From: an uncultured Bacteroides sp.
GTDB lineage: Bacteria > Bacteroidota > Bacteroidia > Bacteroidales > Bacteroidaceae
NCBI GenBank assembly: GCA_900552645.1
Contig: USAN01000002.1
Location: 124,001-188,000 of the forward strand
Length of the DNA: 64,000 bases
Reading direction: 5' to 3'
A program made the translations under genes and the position numbers. This document shows positions 27,109-34,994 of the stretch, piece after piece; position 1 is the first letter of the stretch; each line of letters opens with the position of its first letter. Below the pieces are notes generated by a model. It saw nothing but the letters and a program-made list of their open reading frames with translations, ran no database searches and was not told where the DNA came from.

Positions 27109-27419
27109 ATTGGCTTAATGAATATCATTTAAGCGGAATCTTTATCGGAATTTCTACATTCCTCATAATCGGCCTTTTCCACCCTATAGTGGTTAAGGCC
27201 GAATATTATTGGGGCACAAAATGCTGGTGGATATTCCTATTGTTGGGAATTGCCGGAATTGTTGGTTCAATAATTATAGCCGACATACTTATATCTTCAT
27301 TGTTAGGAGTATTTGCCTTTTCATCATTATGGACAATAAAGGAAGTTTTTGAGCAGAAAGAAAGAGTTCTCAAAGGATGGTTTCCCATGAATCCTAAACG
27401 CAAAGACGAATACAGATAA
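27105..27419 (+). CDS. DUF4491-type small membrane protein
   Basis: 104 residues with three hydrophobic segments (about 10-28, 40-60, 62-82) and conserved-looking signatures GIFIGISTFLIIGLFHPIVVKAEYYWGTKCWW, matching what I recall of DUF4491, a Bacteroidetes membrane family with no known role. The ATG overlaps the Lrp-like gene stop (ATGA at 27105-27108), so translation is coupled. That makes it a plausible target or partner of the regulator. The function is unknown. Confidence 0.8.
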   Translation: MNWLNEYHLSGIFIGISTFLIIGLFHPIVVKAEYYWGTKCWWIFLLLGIAGIVGSIIIADILISSLLGVFAFSSLWTIKEVFEQKERVLKGWFPMNPKRKDEYR

Positions 27420-27459
27420 ACTTTAAATTGAAGTTTTACTATTTAAGCAAGTACATATT

Positions 27460-28524
27460 TTACTCAGGATTATAAGTCTGCAATTGAAAGTTGCCGTTCA
27501 GTGCATTAATAGCATTATAAGCTAACGAACCCATCTCATCTTCGCCAGGCATTACAACAATAGGTGCCAGATAATCTATTCGCTCTTTAAGCAACTCTAC
27601 ACAATAGTGGCAATAAGCTATGCCGCCTGTAAGGATTATCGCATCTACCTTTCCCGAAAGAGCTACATACATAGCACCTATCTGTTTGGCAACCGTATAA
27701 ATCATTGCATGCAGTACTTTTCTGAATGGTTCTTCGCCGGCTTCTGCTTTTTCGGCTATAGTGGCAACATCGTTGCTTCCAAGATGAGCAATCAATCCAC
27801 CTTTACCATTAAGCATCTTCTTCACCTCTCTTAATGAGTATTTACCGCTAAAGCATAACTCTGCAAACTGATCGGCCGGAATAGTACCTGCTCTTTCGGG
27901 ACTGAAAGGGCCTTCGCCATTCAATGCATTATTTACATCAATTACTTTACCTTTACGATGTGCACTGACCGATATGCCACCTCCCAGGTGAACTACTATC
28001 AAATTAATGTCTTCATACTTCTTTTCTATAGTGCAGGCATATTTACGAGATACCGCTTTACTGTTAAGAGCATGAAATATCGATATTCTATTTATTTCCG
28101 GAATACCAGTGAGTCTAGCCTCTTCTATAAGTTCATCTACCACCTCAGGATCGGCTATATAAGATGGACATCCGCATTTGCCTGCCATATCATCGGCAAT
28201 TAAGGCTCCTAAATTACATGCATGTTCCATCTTTGCATGAATTAAATCGTACTTTATTCTATCATCTATTCTGTACACCCCTCCCGGCGTTGGTTTTAAC
28301 AATCCGCCTCTGGCTATTATTGCATCAAATTTTACAGGGATATTATTTTTTTCGAGTATATCATACACTAATTTTAGTCTGTACTGAAACTGTTCGATAG
28401 GGTTATGAAACTTATCAAGGTCGTTTACCGAATGATGAGCACCTCCTGCCCACACCTGCTTCTCATCTTCATAAATGGCCAACTTTGTAGAAGTTGATCC
28501 CGGATTTATAACAAATATCTTCAT
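27460..28524 (-). CDS. buk: Butyrate kinase (branched-chain fatty-acid kinase)
   Basis: Transfers phosphate from an acyl-phosphate to ADP, giving ATP and a short-chain acid, or the reverse. It has 354 residues of the acetokinase superfamily. FVINPGSTSTKLAIYEDE at the N-terminus is the phosphate-binding motif, LIVVHLGGGISVSAHRKGKVIDVNNALNGEGPFSPERAG is the central signature and DAIILTGGIAYC is the C-terminal nucleotide motif. It follows ptb by 17 bp. Confidence 0.96.
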   Translation of the reverse strand: MKIFVINPGSTSTKLAIYEDEKQVWAGGAHHSVNDLDKFHNPIEQFQYRLKLVYDILEKNNIPVKFDAIIARGGLLKPTPGGVYRIDDRIKYDLIHAKMEHACNLGALIADDMAGKCGCPSYIADPEVVDELIEEARLTGIPEINRISIFHALNSKAVSRKYACTIEKKYEDINLIVVHLGGGISVSAHRKGKVIDVNNALNGEGPFSPERAGTIPADQFAELCFSGKYSLREVKKMLNGKGGLIAHLGSNDVATIAEKAEAGEEPFRKVLHAMIYTVAKQIGAMYVALSGKVDAIILTGGIAYCHYCVELLKERIDYLAPIVVMPGEDEMGSLAYNAINALNGNFQLQTYNPE

Positions 28525-28541
28525 ACAAATAACTTTTAATT

Positions 28542-29450
28542 TTATCCTGCCACACAGGCAAATACCAGACTATAAAATTTGGAGTTTCCCGAATCGGCTC
28601 TAGATGGCACTACAACCGGTGCAACAGTACCACGAAGCATTCCGGCCATATTGGCATCGCCAAAAAGCGACACTGTCTTATAAAACGTATTACTGGATTC
28701 TATGTTCGGAAAAATCAACACATCGGCATGTCCTACCACAGGAGAACTTATTCCCTTTACCTCGCCACTATGCGAATCGCAAGCGGTCTTTACATCCATA
28801 GGGCCATCAATATATACATCACCATATAAATTGGTAAGAGCACGATCTTTCAGTTGTACATAATCCAGGGTGTGAGGAAATTTAGGATTAACCTTTTCAC
28901 TGCAGTTTATCAATGCTATTCTGGGAGATGCTATTCCTATTCTGTGGCATACCTCTATATCATATTTTATAATCGCATCAAACTGTTCGAGTGTTGGACG
29001 TGGAATTACAGCAGCATCCGAGAACAGCAAAAATTTATTATAAAGAGGTATCTGAGTAAGACACACATGGCTTAACACCTTTCCCGGAGGAAGTAATCCA
29101 TGTTCCTTGTCAAGAACAGCATGCAGAAGATTATCGGTATTAATCAAACCTTTCATCAATATATCGGCATGACCTTCCCTAACCAATGATACCGCTTCGC
29201 GGGCTGCCGAATCGACCGAAGCAGCCTGATACACCTTAACATTATTAGGATATGAATCTTTAATAAATAACGAAGTTTGCAGATTTGGAGTATCGGTTAC
29301 CAAAAGAAAGTCGGCAATACCTTCGTGCAGGCTTCTGGTTATTACATATTCGGTATGTGCATCGTTGGGACATACTACCGCCACACGTTTCCTTTTCTTT
29401 TGGCGACGCAATATACGTATAAGTTCGGCAAAGTCTTGTATAGGCTCCAT
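28542..29450 (-). CDS. ptb: Phosphate butyryltransferase
   Basis: Exchanges CoA and phosphate on butyryl or branched acyl groups, feeding Buk. The 302-residue protein has the phosphate acetyl/butyryl-transferase fold with VAVVCPNDAHTEYVITRSLHEGIADFLLV, ADILMKGLINTDNLL, FSDAAVIPRPTL and NIESSNTFYKTVSLFG. A near-consensus -7 element (CATATTTG, 29468-29475, minus strand) precedes it. With buk it forms a two-gene unit for ATP-yielding acyl-CoA disposal or for priming branched acyl groups. Confidence 0.95.
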   Translation of the reverse strand: MEPIQDFAELIRILRRQKKRKRVAVVCPNDAHTEYVITRSLHEGIADFLLVTDTPNLQTSLFIKDSYPNNVKVYQAASVDSAAREAVSLVREGHADILMKGLINTDNLLHAVLDKEHGLLPPGKVLSHVCLTQIPLYNKFLLFSDAAVIPRPTLEQFDAIIKYDIEVCHRIGIASPRIALINCSEKVNPKFPHTLDYVQLKDRALTNLYGDVYIDGPMDVKTACDSHSGEVKGISSPVVGHADVLIFPNIESSNTFYKTVSLFGDANMAGMLRGTVAPVVVPSRADSGNSKFYSLVFACVAG

Positions 29451-29532
29451 TATTATTAGATTTTTAGCAAATATGAAAAATAAATCTGAATTAATACATA
29501 TCTTTGTTCGGTTTCTATATAAAAATTAACTT

Positions 29533-31290
29533 ATGGAAAGATTTCAAACATTTGACATTTCTGCCGAATTAAAAGAGATGCATAAATCGTTTCCCAACTA
29601 TAAAAATGCACCATTAATAGGTTTGACAGGAAATTACCGAGATGGCGAATGTACATTATCTGAAGGATATTTTACTTCCATTTTGAAAGCAGGAGGTGTA
29701 CCGGTAATAATCCCACCGTTCGAAGATCATAGCAGTTTGATAAACACAATAAATTCATTGGACGGCATTATATTTACCGGAGGCGGAGATATAAATCCTC
29801 TTTTTCTTAAGGAAGAACCGGTAAAAGAATTACACAGCATAAACCATAAAAGAGACAGATGCGAAATGATTATGGCAATTCTGGCTGCCAATAGACAGAT
29901 ACCTATACTGGGTATATGCAGAGGTATTCAGATAATGAATGCAGCATTTGGAGGCACTCTATATCAAGACATTAACACCCAGCACACCTCTCCATGCATA
30001 AAGCATAACCAGGAGTTGAGTAGAAGCTATCCATCACATAACGTAAAAATAGAGAAAGATTCATTATTATATTCTATTTTCAAAACAGACGTCCTTCCTA
30101 TAAATTCTTTTCATCATCAGGCAGTCAAGGATGTTGCATCCGGATTCATACCATCAGCCAGATCGGCAGATGGTATTATAGAAGCAATAGAGTCTTCAGA
30201 ATTCAAATCAATGATAGGCGTACAATGGCACCCCGAATGTTTTATTCTTGAAAATGACCATTCAATGATGCCTCTGTTTGAATGGCTCATAAAAGAGAGT
30301 TCATCATATAAAAGTGCAAGGTTATTACATAAAGATATTCTCACTTTAGATTCTCATTGCGATACGCCTATGTTCTTTGATCAGAACATAGATTTTGGTT
30401 CACGAGATGAAAAGATTCTGGTAGACCTTCACAAAATGACCGAAGGAGGACTGGATGCTACTATTATGGTAGCATATCTTAAGCAACTTGAATGCAGCGA
30501 TGAAGGACTTGCCAGGGCCACCGAAAAAGCATGGTATTTACTTAATGAGATAGAGAGGATGGTAAATGCAAATTTATCTTCAGTAGAGATTGCATATACT
30601 CCTGCCGATTTATACCGATTAAAAGCTGCAGGCAAGAAAGCCATAATGCTTGGTATAGAAAACGGATACGCAATTGGAAAAGATATAGATAATATAGAAA
30701 AGTTCCACAACAAAGGGGTTGTATATATAACCTTATGCCATAATGGCAACAACAACATATGTGGCTCGGCTCGAGATAACACCGGGAATACAGGACTCAC
30801 AACTTTCGGAAAAGAGGTAGTAAAAGAGATGAACCGACTTGGTATTATAATAGATATATCCCATGCCGGCGAAAATACTTTTTATGATACATTATCATTA
30901 TCCTCCAAACCAATAGTAGCTTCACACTCCTCGGCACGTGCCTTATGCGATCATCCTCGCAATCTGTCCGACAGTCAGCTTAAAGCATTAGCACAGAAAG
31001 GAGGAGTAGCCCAAGTTACATTATATAAAGGATTCCTTAAGAAAGGTGGCGATGCAAATATAAAAGATGCCATATCACACCTTAATCATATGGTTAATAT
31101 AATGGGAATAGACCATGTAGGAATAGGAACAGACTTTGATGGCGACGGGGGTATTACGGGATGTGCTTCGGCAGCCGAACTGATAAATTTCACCCGACTT
31201 CTTATTGAAGAGGGATACAGCAAAGAAGATATACGCAAAATATGGGGAGGAAACTTCTTACGTGTAATGAAAGAAGTACAAAGTAAATAA
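29533..31290 (+). CDS. Fused class-I GATase-like (C26) and M19 dipeptidase protein
   Basis: 585 residues with two enzymes in one chain. Residues about 20-255 form a gamma-glutamyl hydrolase / PuuD-like class I amidotransferase domain with the nucleophile Cys in LGICRGIQIMN (near 129) and the His-x-Glu in GVQWHPECF (near 234). Residues about 270-580 form a membrane-dipeptidase (M19) domain with the metal site SHCDTPM (near 275), GIENGYAIG, DISHAGENTFYD, SHSSARALCDHPRN and GIGTDFDGDGG. Both active sites look complete. There is no signal peptide, so it should be cytoplasmic. The likely job is release of gamma-linked glutamyl groups followed by dipeptide hydrolysis. A TATCTTTG -7 element lies at 29499-29506. 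Confidence 0.9.
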   Translation: MERFQTFDISAELKEMHKSFPNYKNAPLIGLTGNYRDGECTLSEGYFTSILKAGGVPVIIPPFEDHSSLINTINSLDGIIFTGGGDINPLFLKEEPVKELHSINHKRDRCEMIMAILAANRQIPILGICRGIQIMNAAFGGTLYQDINTQHTSPCIKHNQELSRSYPSHNVKIEKDSLLYSIFKTDVLPINSFHHQAVKDVASGFIPSARSADGIIEAIESSEFKSMIGVQWHPECFILENDHSMMPLFEWLIKESSSYKSARLLHKDILTLDSHCDTPMFFDQNIDFGSRDEKILVDLHKMTEGGLDATIMVAYLKQLECSDEGLARATEKAWYLLNEIERMVNANLSSVEIAYTPADLYRLKAAGKKAIMLGIENGYAIGKDIDNIEKFHNKGVVYITLCHNGNNNICGSARDNTGNTGLTTFGKEVVKEMNRLGIIIDISHAGENTFYDTLSLSSKPIVASHSSARALCDHPRNLSDSQLKALAQKGGVAQVTLYKGFLKKGGDANIKDAISHLNHMVNIMGIDHVGIGTDFDGDGGITGCASAAELINFTRLLIEEGYSKEDIRKIWGGNFLRVMKEVQSK

Positions 31291-31328
31291 TGTAACTTTG
31301 CAATACTTAAAAAGACAACTGTAATATT

Positions 31329-32336
31329 ATGATAGAATTAAAGAAACTAGTATTAGCTCCATTTGCTTTACTTGCTTTTGCGGCAGTAGTCTCTTGTGGC
31401 AATAGCAAGAATAAAGGTGCCGACTCCGAGAACATAGATAAAATAATAGTAAAAGCGCCCGAATTCAATGCAGATAGTGCATACCGGTATATTCAAGATC
31501 AAGCCGATTTCGGCCCTCGTGTGCCAAACACACAGGCTCATGTAAAATGTGGCGACTACCTTGCTTCAAAACTCGAACAATTCGGAGCAAAAGTATATAA
31601 TCAGAACGCCGATTTAATAGCATACGATGGTACTATACTGAAATCAAGGAATATTATAGGTGCCTATAATCCCGACAGCAGAAAACGAGTTCTTTTGTTT
31701 GCACATTGGGACAGCCGCCCTTTTGCCGACAATGATCCCGATGAAAAGAATCATCATACTCCCATATTAGGAGTTAATGACGGAGCAAGCGGAGTGGGTG
31801 TTCTTCTTGAGATAGCACGCCAGCTACAAAAGAAATCGCCCGAAATAGGAATAGACATTATACTTTTTGATTCCGAAGATTACGGAACTCCTCAGTTCTA
31901 TAAGGGAGAATATAAAGAAGATACCTGGTGCTTAGGATCGCAATATTGGGGCAGAAAGCAACATGTTGACGGATATAATGCACGCTATGGAATACTACTT
32001 GACATGGTAGGCGCAAAAGGCTCTGCATTTTATTATGAACCATTTTCATCACGCACAGCCAACAGTGTAATGAAAAAGATATGGGACAAAGCACATGATA
32101 TTGGTTATGATAACTACTTCATAAAGGAGTACAGATCGGAAGTTACAGACGATCATGTGTATGTAAACAAGCTTACTCAGATTCCTTCTGTAGACATTAT
32201 AAACTGCGACCCTAAAGATAAATCATCTTTCGGAGATACATGGCATACCGTCAATGACAATATGGACAATATAGACCGAAACACATTAAAAGCAGTAGGT
32301 CAGACAGTTATGGAAGTTATTTACAATGAAAAATAG
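31329..32336 (+). CDS. Type II glutaminyl cyclase-like M28 lipoprotein
   Basis: 335 residues. The N-terminal signal ends at a lipobox with Cys near residue 23 (AAVVSC), so it is a lipoprotein in the periplasm or outer membrane. The M28-fold domain has FAHWDSRPFADNDP (near 124), VNDGASGVGVLLE with a zinc Asp (near 149), FDSEDYG with a metal or catalytic Glu (near 183) and DDHVYVN with the third zinc His (near 275). This matches glutaminyl-peptide cyclotransferases of Bacteroidetes, which turn N-terminal Gln of exported proteins to pyroglutamate. An aminopeptidase role is less likely. A TAACTTTG -7 element sits at 31293-31300. Confidence 0.9.
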   Translation: MIELKKLVLAPFALLAFAAVVSCGNSKNKGADSENIDKIIVKAPEFNADSAYRYIQDQADFGPRVPNTQAHVKCGDYLASKLEQFGAKVYNQNADLIAYDGTILKSRNIIGAYNPDSRKRVLLFAHWDSRPFADNDPDEKNHHTPILGVNDGASGVGVLLEIARQLQKKSPEIGIDIILFDSEDYGTPQFYKGEYKEDTWCLGSQYWGRKQHVDGYNARYGILLDMVGAKGSAFYYEPFSSRTANSVMKKIWDKAHDIGYDNYFIKEYRSEVTDDHVYVNKLTQIPSVDIINCDPKDKSSFGDTWHTVNDNMDNIDRNTLKAVGQTVMEVIYNEK

Positions 32337-32345
32337 ATATAGATA

Positions 32346-32783
32346 ATGAAGACAATAAATCAACTTCAAGAGGAAGTCATTGAAGAATTCAGTGACTTTG
32401 ACGATTGGATGGATAAGTATCAGCTCTTAATAGATCTTGGCAATGAAGAGAAACCATTGGATTCGCAATACAAGAACGAACAGAACCTAATAGACGGTTG
32501 CCAGAGCCGTGTATGGCTACAGGCAGATTTAATTGATGGCAAAGTGGTATTTCAGGCAGAGAGTGATGCTCTTATAGTAAAAGGTATAGTGTCATTGCTT
32601 ATAAAAGTACTGTCAGGACACACACCCGATGAAATTCTTGATTCGGATTTACATTTCATCGAGGAAATAGGACTGAAAGAGCATCTTTCTCCTACCCGAA
32701 GTAATGGATTGGTGGCTATGATAAAACAGATGAGGATGTATGCACTTGCATTTAAAGCCAAAATGGATTCAGAAAAACAATAG
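32346..32783 (+). CDS. sufE: SufE-family sulfur acceptor
   Basis: 145 residues. SufE accepts persulfide sulfur from the cysteine desulfurase SufS and passes it to SufB. The reactive Cys lies in NLIDGCQSRVWL (near residue 52), and the family segments DWMDKYQLLIDLG and the C-terminal SPTRSNGLVAMIKQMR are present. It is 9 bp after the glutaminyl cyclase gene and far from sufBC at 1-1647, so the SUF parts are split in this genome. A hairpin and T-run follow at 32817-32853. Confidence 0.93.
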   Translation: MKTINQLQEEVIEEFSDFDDWMDKYQLLIDLGNEEKPLDSQYKNEQNLIDGCQSRVWLQADLIDGKVVFQAESDALIVKGIVSLLIKVLSGHTPDEILDSDLHFIEEIGLKEHLSPTRSNGLVAMIKQMRMYALAFKAKMDSEKQ

Positions 32784-32816
32784 ATGAATTAATTGCAAAC
32801 TTCATATATATAAATT

Positions 32817-32853
32817 CTCCTCGCTGCATATAGTTACAGAGAGGAGGATTTTT
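32817..32853 (+). terminator. Intrinsic terminator after sufE
   Basis: CTCCTC-x-CTG (32817-32826) pairs with CAG-x-GAGGAG (32837-32846), nine pairs around one mismatch, and is followed by a run of seven T residues. Confidence 0.8.
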
Positions 32854-32874
32854 TTATAAATCCTATAGTAAAGA

Positions 32875-33024
32875 TGTAAACCGGTTTAGATATAATAAGT
32901 AAAAAACGTAAACTGCTTTATGTCTTAAGAAAAAAAGCGTAAACTAAATTTCAGTACACTTCACCTCAAATTGACGGCGTAAAAAAAAAATTGACGGCGT
33001 AAAAATATATTTTTTACGCGTAAA
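32875..33024 (+). repeat. Array of phased (C/T)GTAAA motifs
   Basis: On the plus strand, (C/T)GTAAA begins at 32875, 32907, 32938, 32978, 32998 and 33019, giving steps of 32, 31, 40, 20 and 21 bp, all near whole numbers of helical turns. The first forms the 12-bp palindrome TAAACCGGTTTA (32877-32888). Two lie in an 18-bp direct repeat (32968-32985 and 32988-33005, 20-bp step). The last forms the centre of the palindrome at 33002-33035. Noncoding, between sufE and a convergent methyltransferase gene. Confidence 0.65.
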
Positions 33025-33035
33025 AAATATATTTT
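33002..33035. repeat. 34-bp perfect palindrome
   Basis: All 17 base pairs are exact, with no spacer, centred on ACGCGT between 33018 and 33019; the outer parts are AT-rich. The next pair (33001/33036) mismatches. As RNA it would fold to a hairpin without a free loop, so a DNA-level site (dimer binding, cruciform or an old junction) is likelier than a terminator. Confidence 0.8.
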
Positions 33036-33151
33036 CATTAGTCCATTTTTACAGCCTGTATTTTTCGTATCACAATCAGTCTATACTCATTCTATCATAC
33101 AACTCACCCCTATTTTATTCGGCAAAAACGTAGCAAAATTAAAAACATGTT

Positions 33152-33257
33152 TTTATATTCCACAATTTCACACATCCTCCCAAACGTCCTATTTATCGGG
33201 GTTTTTAGTGTGAAGTTTCCTCCCGGAATATTCACATATCATTCACACACCTTCACA
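33152..33257 (-). repeat. Intergenic TGTGAA element, copy B
   Basis: Minus-strand copy of the element at 7726-7823. TGTGAA occurs at 33252-33257, 33242-33247 and 33231-33236 (steps of 10 and 11 bp). The next arm and the CCGG centre follow, with a partly matched return arm ending in TTCACAC (near 33209-33215), and then the conserved 21-bp block (33172-33152) identical to copy A. Spacers between blocks are not conserved, which suggests selection on the blocks. Confidence 0.75.
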
Positions 33258-33278
33258 GAATCCATATTAACTGCAACA

Positions 33279-34463
33279 TCAGGCTTTTATACATTTTATA
33301 ATCACCTTACTATCATCCCATAATGTAGTAGCAAATAAATAATCCTCTCCCCCATCTTTAAGTTTTAGTCTTTTCCTTAATTCGGCAACAGTAGAAGGGA
33401 AATTTCTTATTGTAATATTTCCTTTCTCTATATTCTTAAGAAATTCCTTCAACTCCTTCTTTCCAAACCCCGACACATCAACAATTCTGAATTTACGTCC
33501 GGGAAACTCTTCAATTAACTTTGATGAAGTATACAAATGAGTACTGTTATTTAATTTTCTCACATCAAAAGAGTGAGTCAATGATTTATATCCTCCCCCC
33601 TTCATAACTGAAGGATTAGGTTCATAAAGATACTCCTCCATTTGGTGGGCAATAACAGGTTGCAAACAGTTTTCCTGCTGAAGATAAAAACTATACTTAC
33701 TGCATTCACCACTATTCATTACATTCACACATGATACAGCAATATCTGGTGCAGAAGTATTTTTTTTCAATATCAGTAAAAGCTCCTTGCATTCATTATT
33801 CAAAGAGAAGATATGTATTTCTGTTATATGCTTCAATTCGCGCAAAGCCGATGATATATCTAGCATGGGAGACAACTTTACCATTACTTTATGTGCCTTA
33901 TCAACAAGCATATCTTCTATTTTGCAAATATCGGGCTCACAGTCGGATATTGAGACCGTCTTTCCTCCATTTTCATCTCTTCTGGCCGGATCTATAAAAA
34001 TAAGATCTACCAATCCCGTCTCTTTTAAGTATTCTATTCCATCCTCATTATGGATAGAAACGTTATCAATTCCTAAAAGAGGAAAGTTATTATATGCCAG
34101 TTTGCATAATAATTCCTGCCTTTCTACATAATGTGCCACCTTAAATTTAGAAGCGATGAAGGAAAAATCTACACCAAGGCCTGCGGTAAGATCTACAAAA
34201 GAATCTCCGCCAACCAATGAAGCTTTGTATTCGGCAGCTGCCTGAGAAGAGCACTGTTCCATAGAAAGATGATGCGGATATACAATACCCTTAGTATTAT
34301 ACCATAAAGGAAGCTTATTACGTGCTGTTTGTCTGGCCGCAATCTGCCGTACCGCCTCGGCTAAATCTATACCAGGATACTTTGATGCCTGAAGTGCCAG
34401 CAAACGTATATCATCATTGATATGGTTTTCTATAAATAGTAATTCTTCTTTAGATAATAACAT
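33279..34463 (-). CDS. THUMP-like class I SAM methyltransferase
   Basis: 394 residues. The middle carries a Rossmann methyltransferase fold: FVDLTAGLGVDFSFIAS (SAM loop, near 90-105), VERQELLCKLAYNN (acidic end of strand 2) and LIFIDPARRDENGGKTVSISDCEPDI, with DPARR in place of the usual NPPY. The C-terminal part (about 300-394, with KVIIKCIKA at the end) resembles the small THUMP-like domain found with this family. RNA is the probable substrate. It is convergent with sufE across a repeat-rich spacer. Confidence 0.82.
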   Translation of the reverse strand: MLLSKEELLFIENHINDDIRLLALQASKYPGIDLAEAVRQIAARQTARNKLPLWYNTKGIVYPHHLSMEQCSSQAAAEYKASLVGGDSFVDLTAGLGVDFSFIASKFKVAHYVERQELLCKLAYNNFPLLGIDNVSIHNEDGIEYLKETGLVDLIFIDPARRDENGGKTVSISDCEPDICKIEDMLVDKAHKVMVKLSPMLDISSALRELKHITEIHIFSLNNECKELLLILKKNTSAPDIAVSCVNVMNSGECSKYSFYLQQENCLQPVIAHQMEEYLYEPNPSVMKGGGYKSLTHSFDVRKLNNSTHLYTSSKLIEEFPGRKFRIVDVSGFGKKELKEFLKNIEKGNITIRNFPSTVAELRKRLKLKDGGEDYLFATTLWDDSKVIIKCIKA

Positions 34464-34558
34464 AATAAGTTCTCAGTTTATAGTTTAAAGAGAATAAAAA
34501 CATATACAAATGTACTCATTTTACTCTTATAGTCCATAAAGTGAGAACCTATCATTAA

Positions 34559-34816
34559 CTACTGTTGTGCCCAGTTCAATACGGTAGGGCTCTTTACATC
34601 CACTCCAAATTCCTGAGCTTTTCTAAGAATATTACGTGCAAGTTCAGGCTTAAGGTTATCCGGTGCATATCTAAAATAAGCTTCTGCAGCTCTTACATGA
34701 GCAGCATCGGGCATTGGATATGCTCTCTCTTGTGGTAATCCGAATTCAGAATCGTCCAAATCTCTGCGCTCTTCAGTATCTAGCCTGTCCGAACCCATCA
34801 AATCTTCACTCATCAT
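34559..34816 (-). CDS. Small conserved protein with LPxERAYP motif
   Basis: 85 residues, acidic N-terminus, no membrane segment. The central part FGLPQERAYPMPDAAHVRAAEAYF resembles the L-P-x-E-R-x-Y-P-I-x-D-x-x-H-A segment found in a family of small uncharacterised proteins (DUF6582-like) often seen in phage or large multi-domain contexts. No function can be assigned. The next ATG (residue 2) is equally possible as the start. It is 95 bp upstream of the methyltransferase gene on the same strand. Confidence 0.7.
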   Translation of the reverse strand: MMSEDLMGSDRLDTEERRDLDDSEFGLPQERAYPMPDAAHVRAAEAYFRYAPDNLKPELARNILRKAQEFGVDVKSPTVLNWAQQ

Positions 34817-34888
34817 AATTTTTCAGTTTAAGTTTATTCTATAACATAAATCAGATATTAAAAGATTATTTCTAAAGGTTAAGCATAT

Positions 34889-34930
34889 AATAAAGTGCAG
34901 TTAATAAAGTGCAGTTAATAAAGTGTAATT
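34889..34930 (+). repeat. Three tandem 14-bp direct repeats
   Basis: AATAAAGTGCAGTT at 34889-34902 and 34903-34916, and AATAAAGTGTAATT at 34917-34930. Exact 14-bp step. It lies 49-90 bp before the TATCTTTG -7 element (34979-34986) of the membrane AraC gene, a position suited to an activator or autoregulator site. Confidence 0.8.
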
Positions 34931-34978
34931 GAAATATTTAAAAAAATATCATATATTATAAGATAATTTATATTTATA

Positions 34979-34986
34979 TATCTTTG
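34979..34986 (+). promoter_or_regulatory. -7 element of the membrane AraC gene
   Basis: TATCTTTG, with only 8 nt between it and the ATG at 34995, so the mRNA would be leaderless or nearly so. No TTG is found 19-21 nt upstream, which suggests that activation from elsewhere (such as the 14-bp repeats) is needed. Confidence 0.6.
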
Positions 34987-34994
34987 CAACCACT

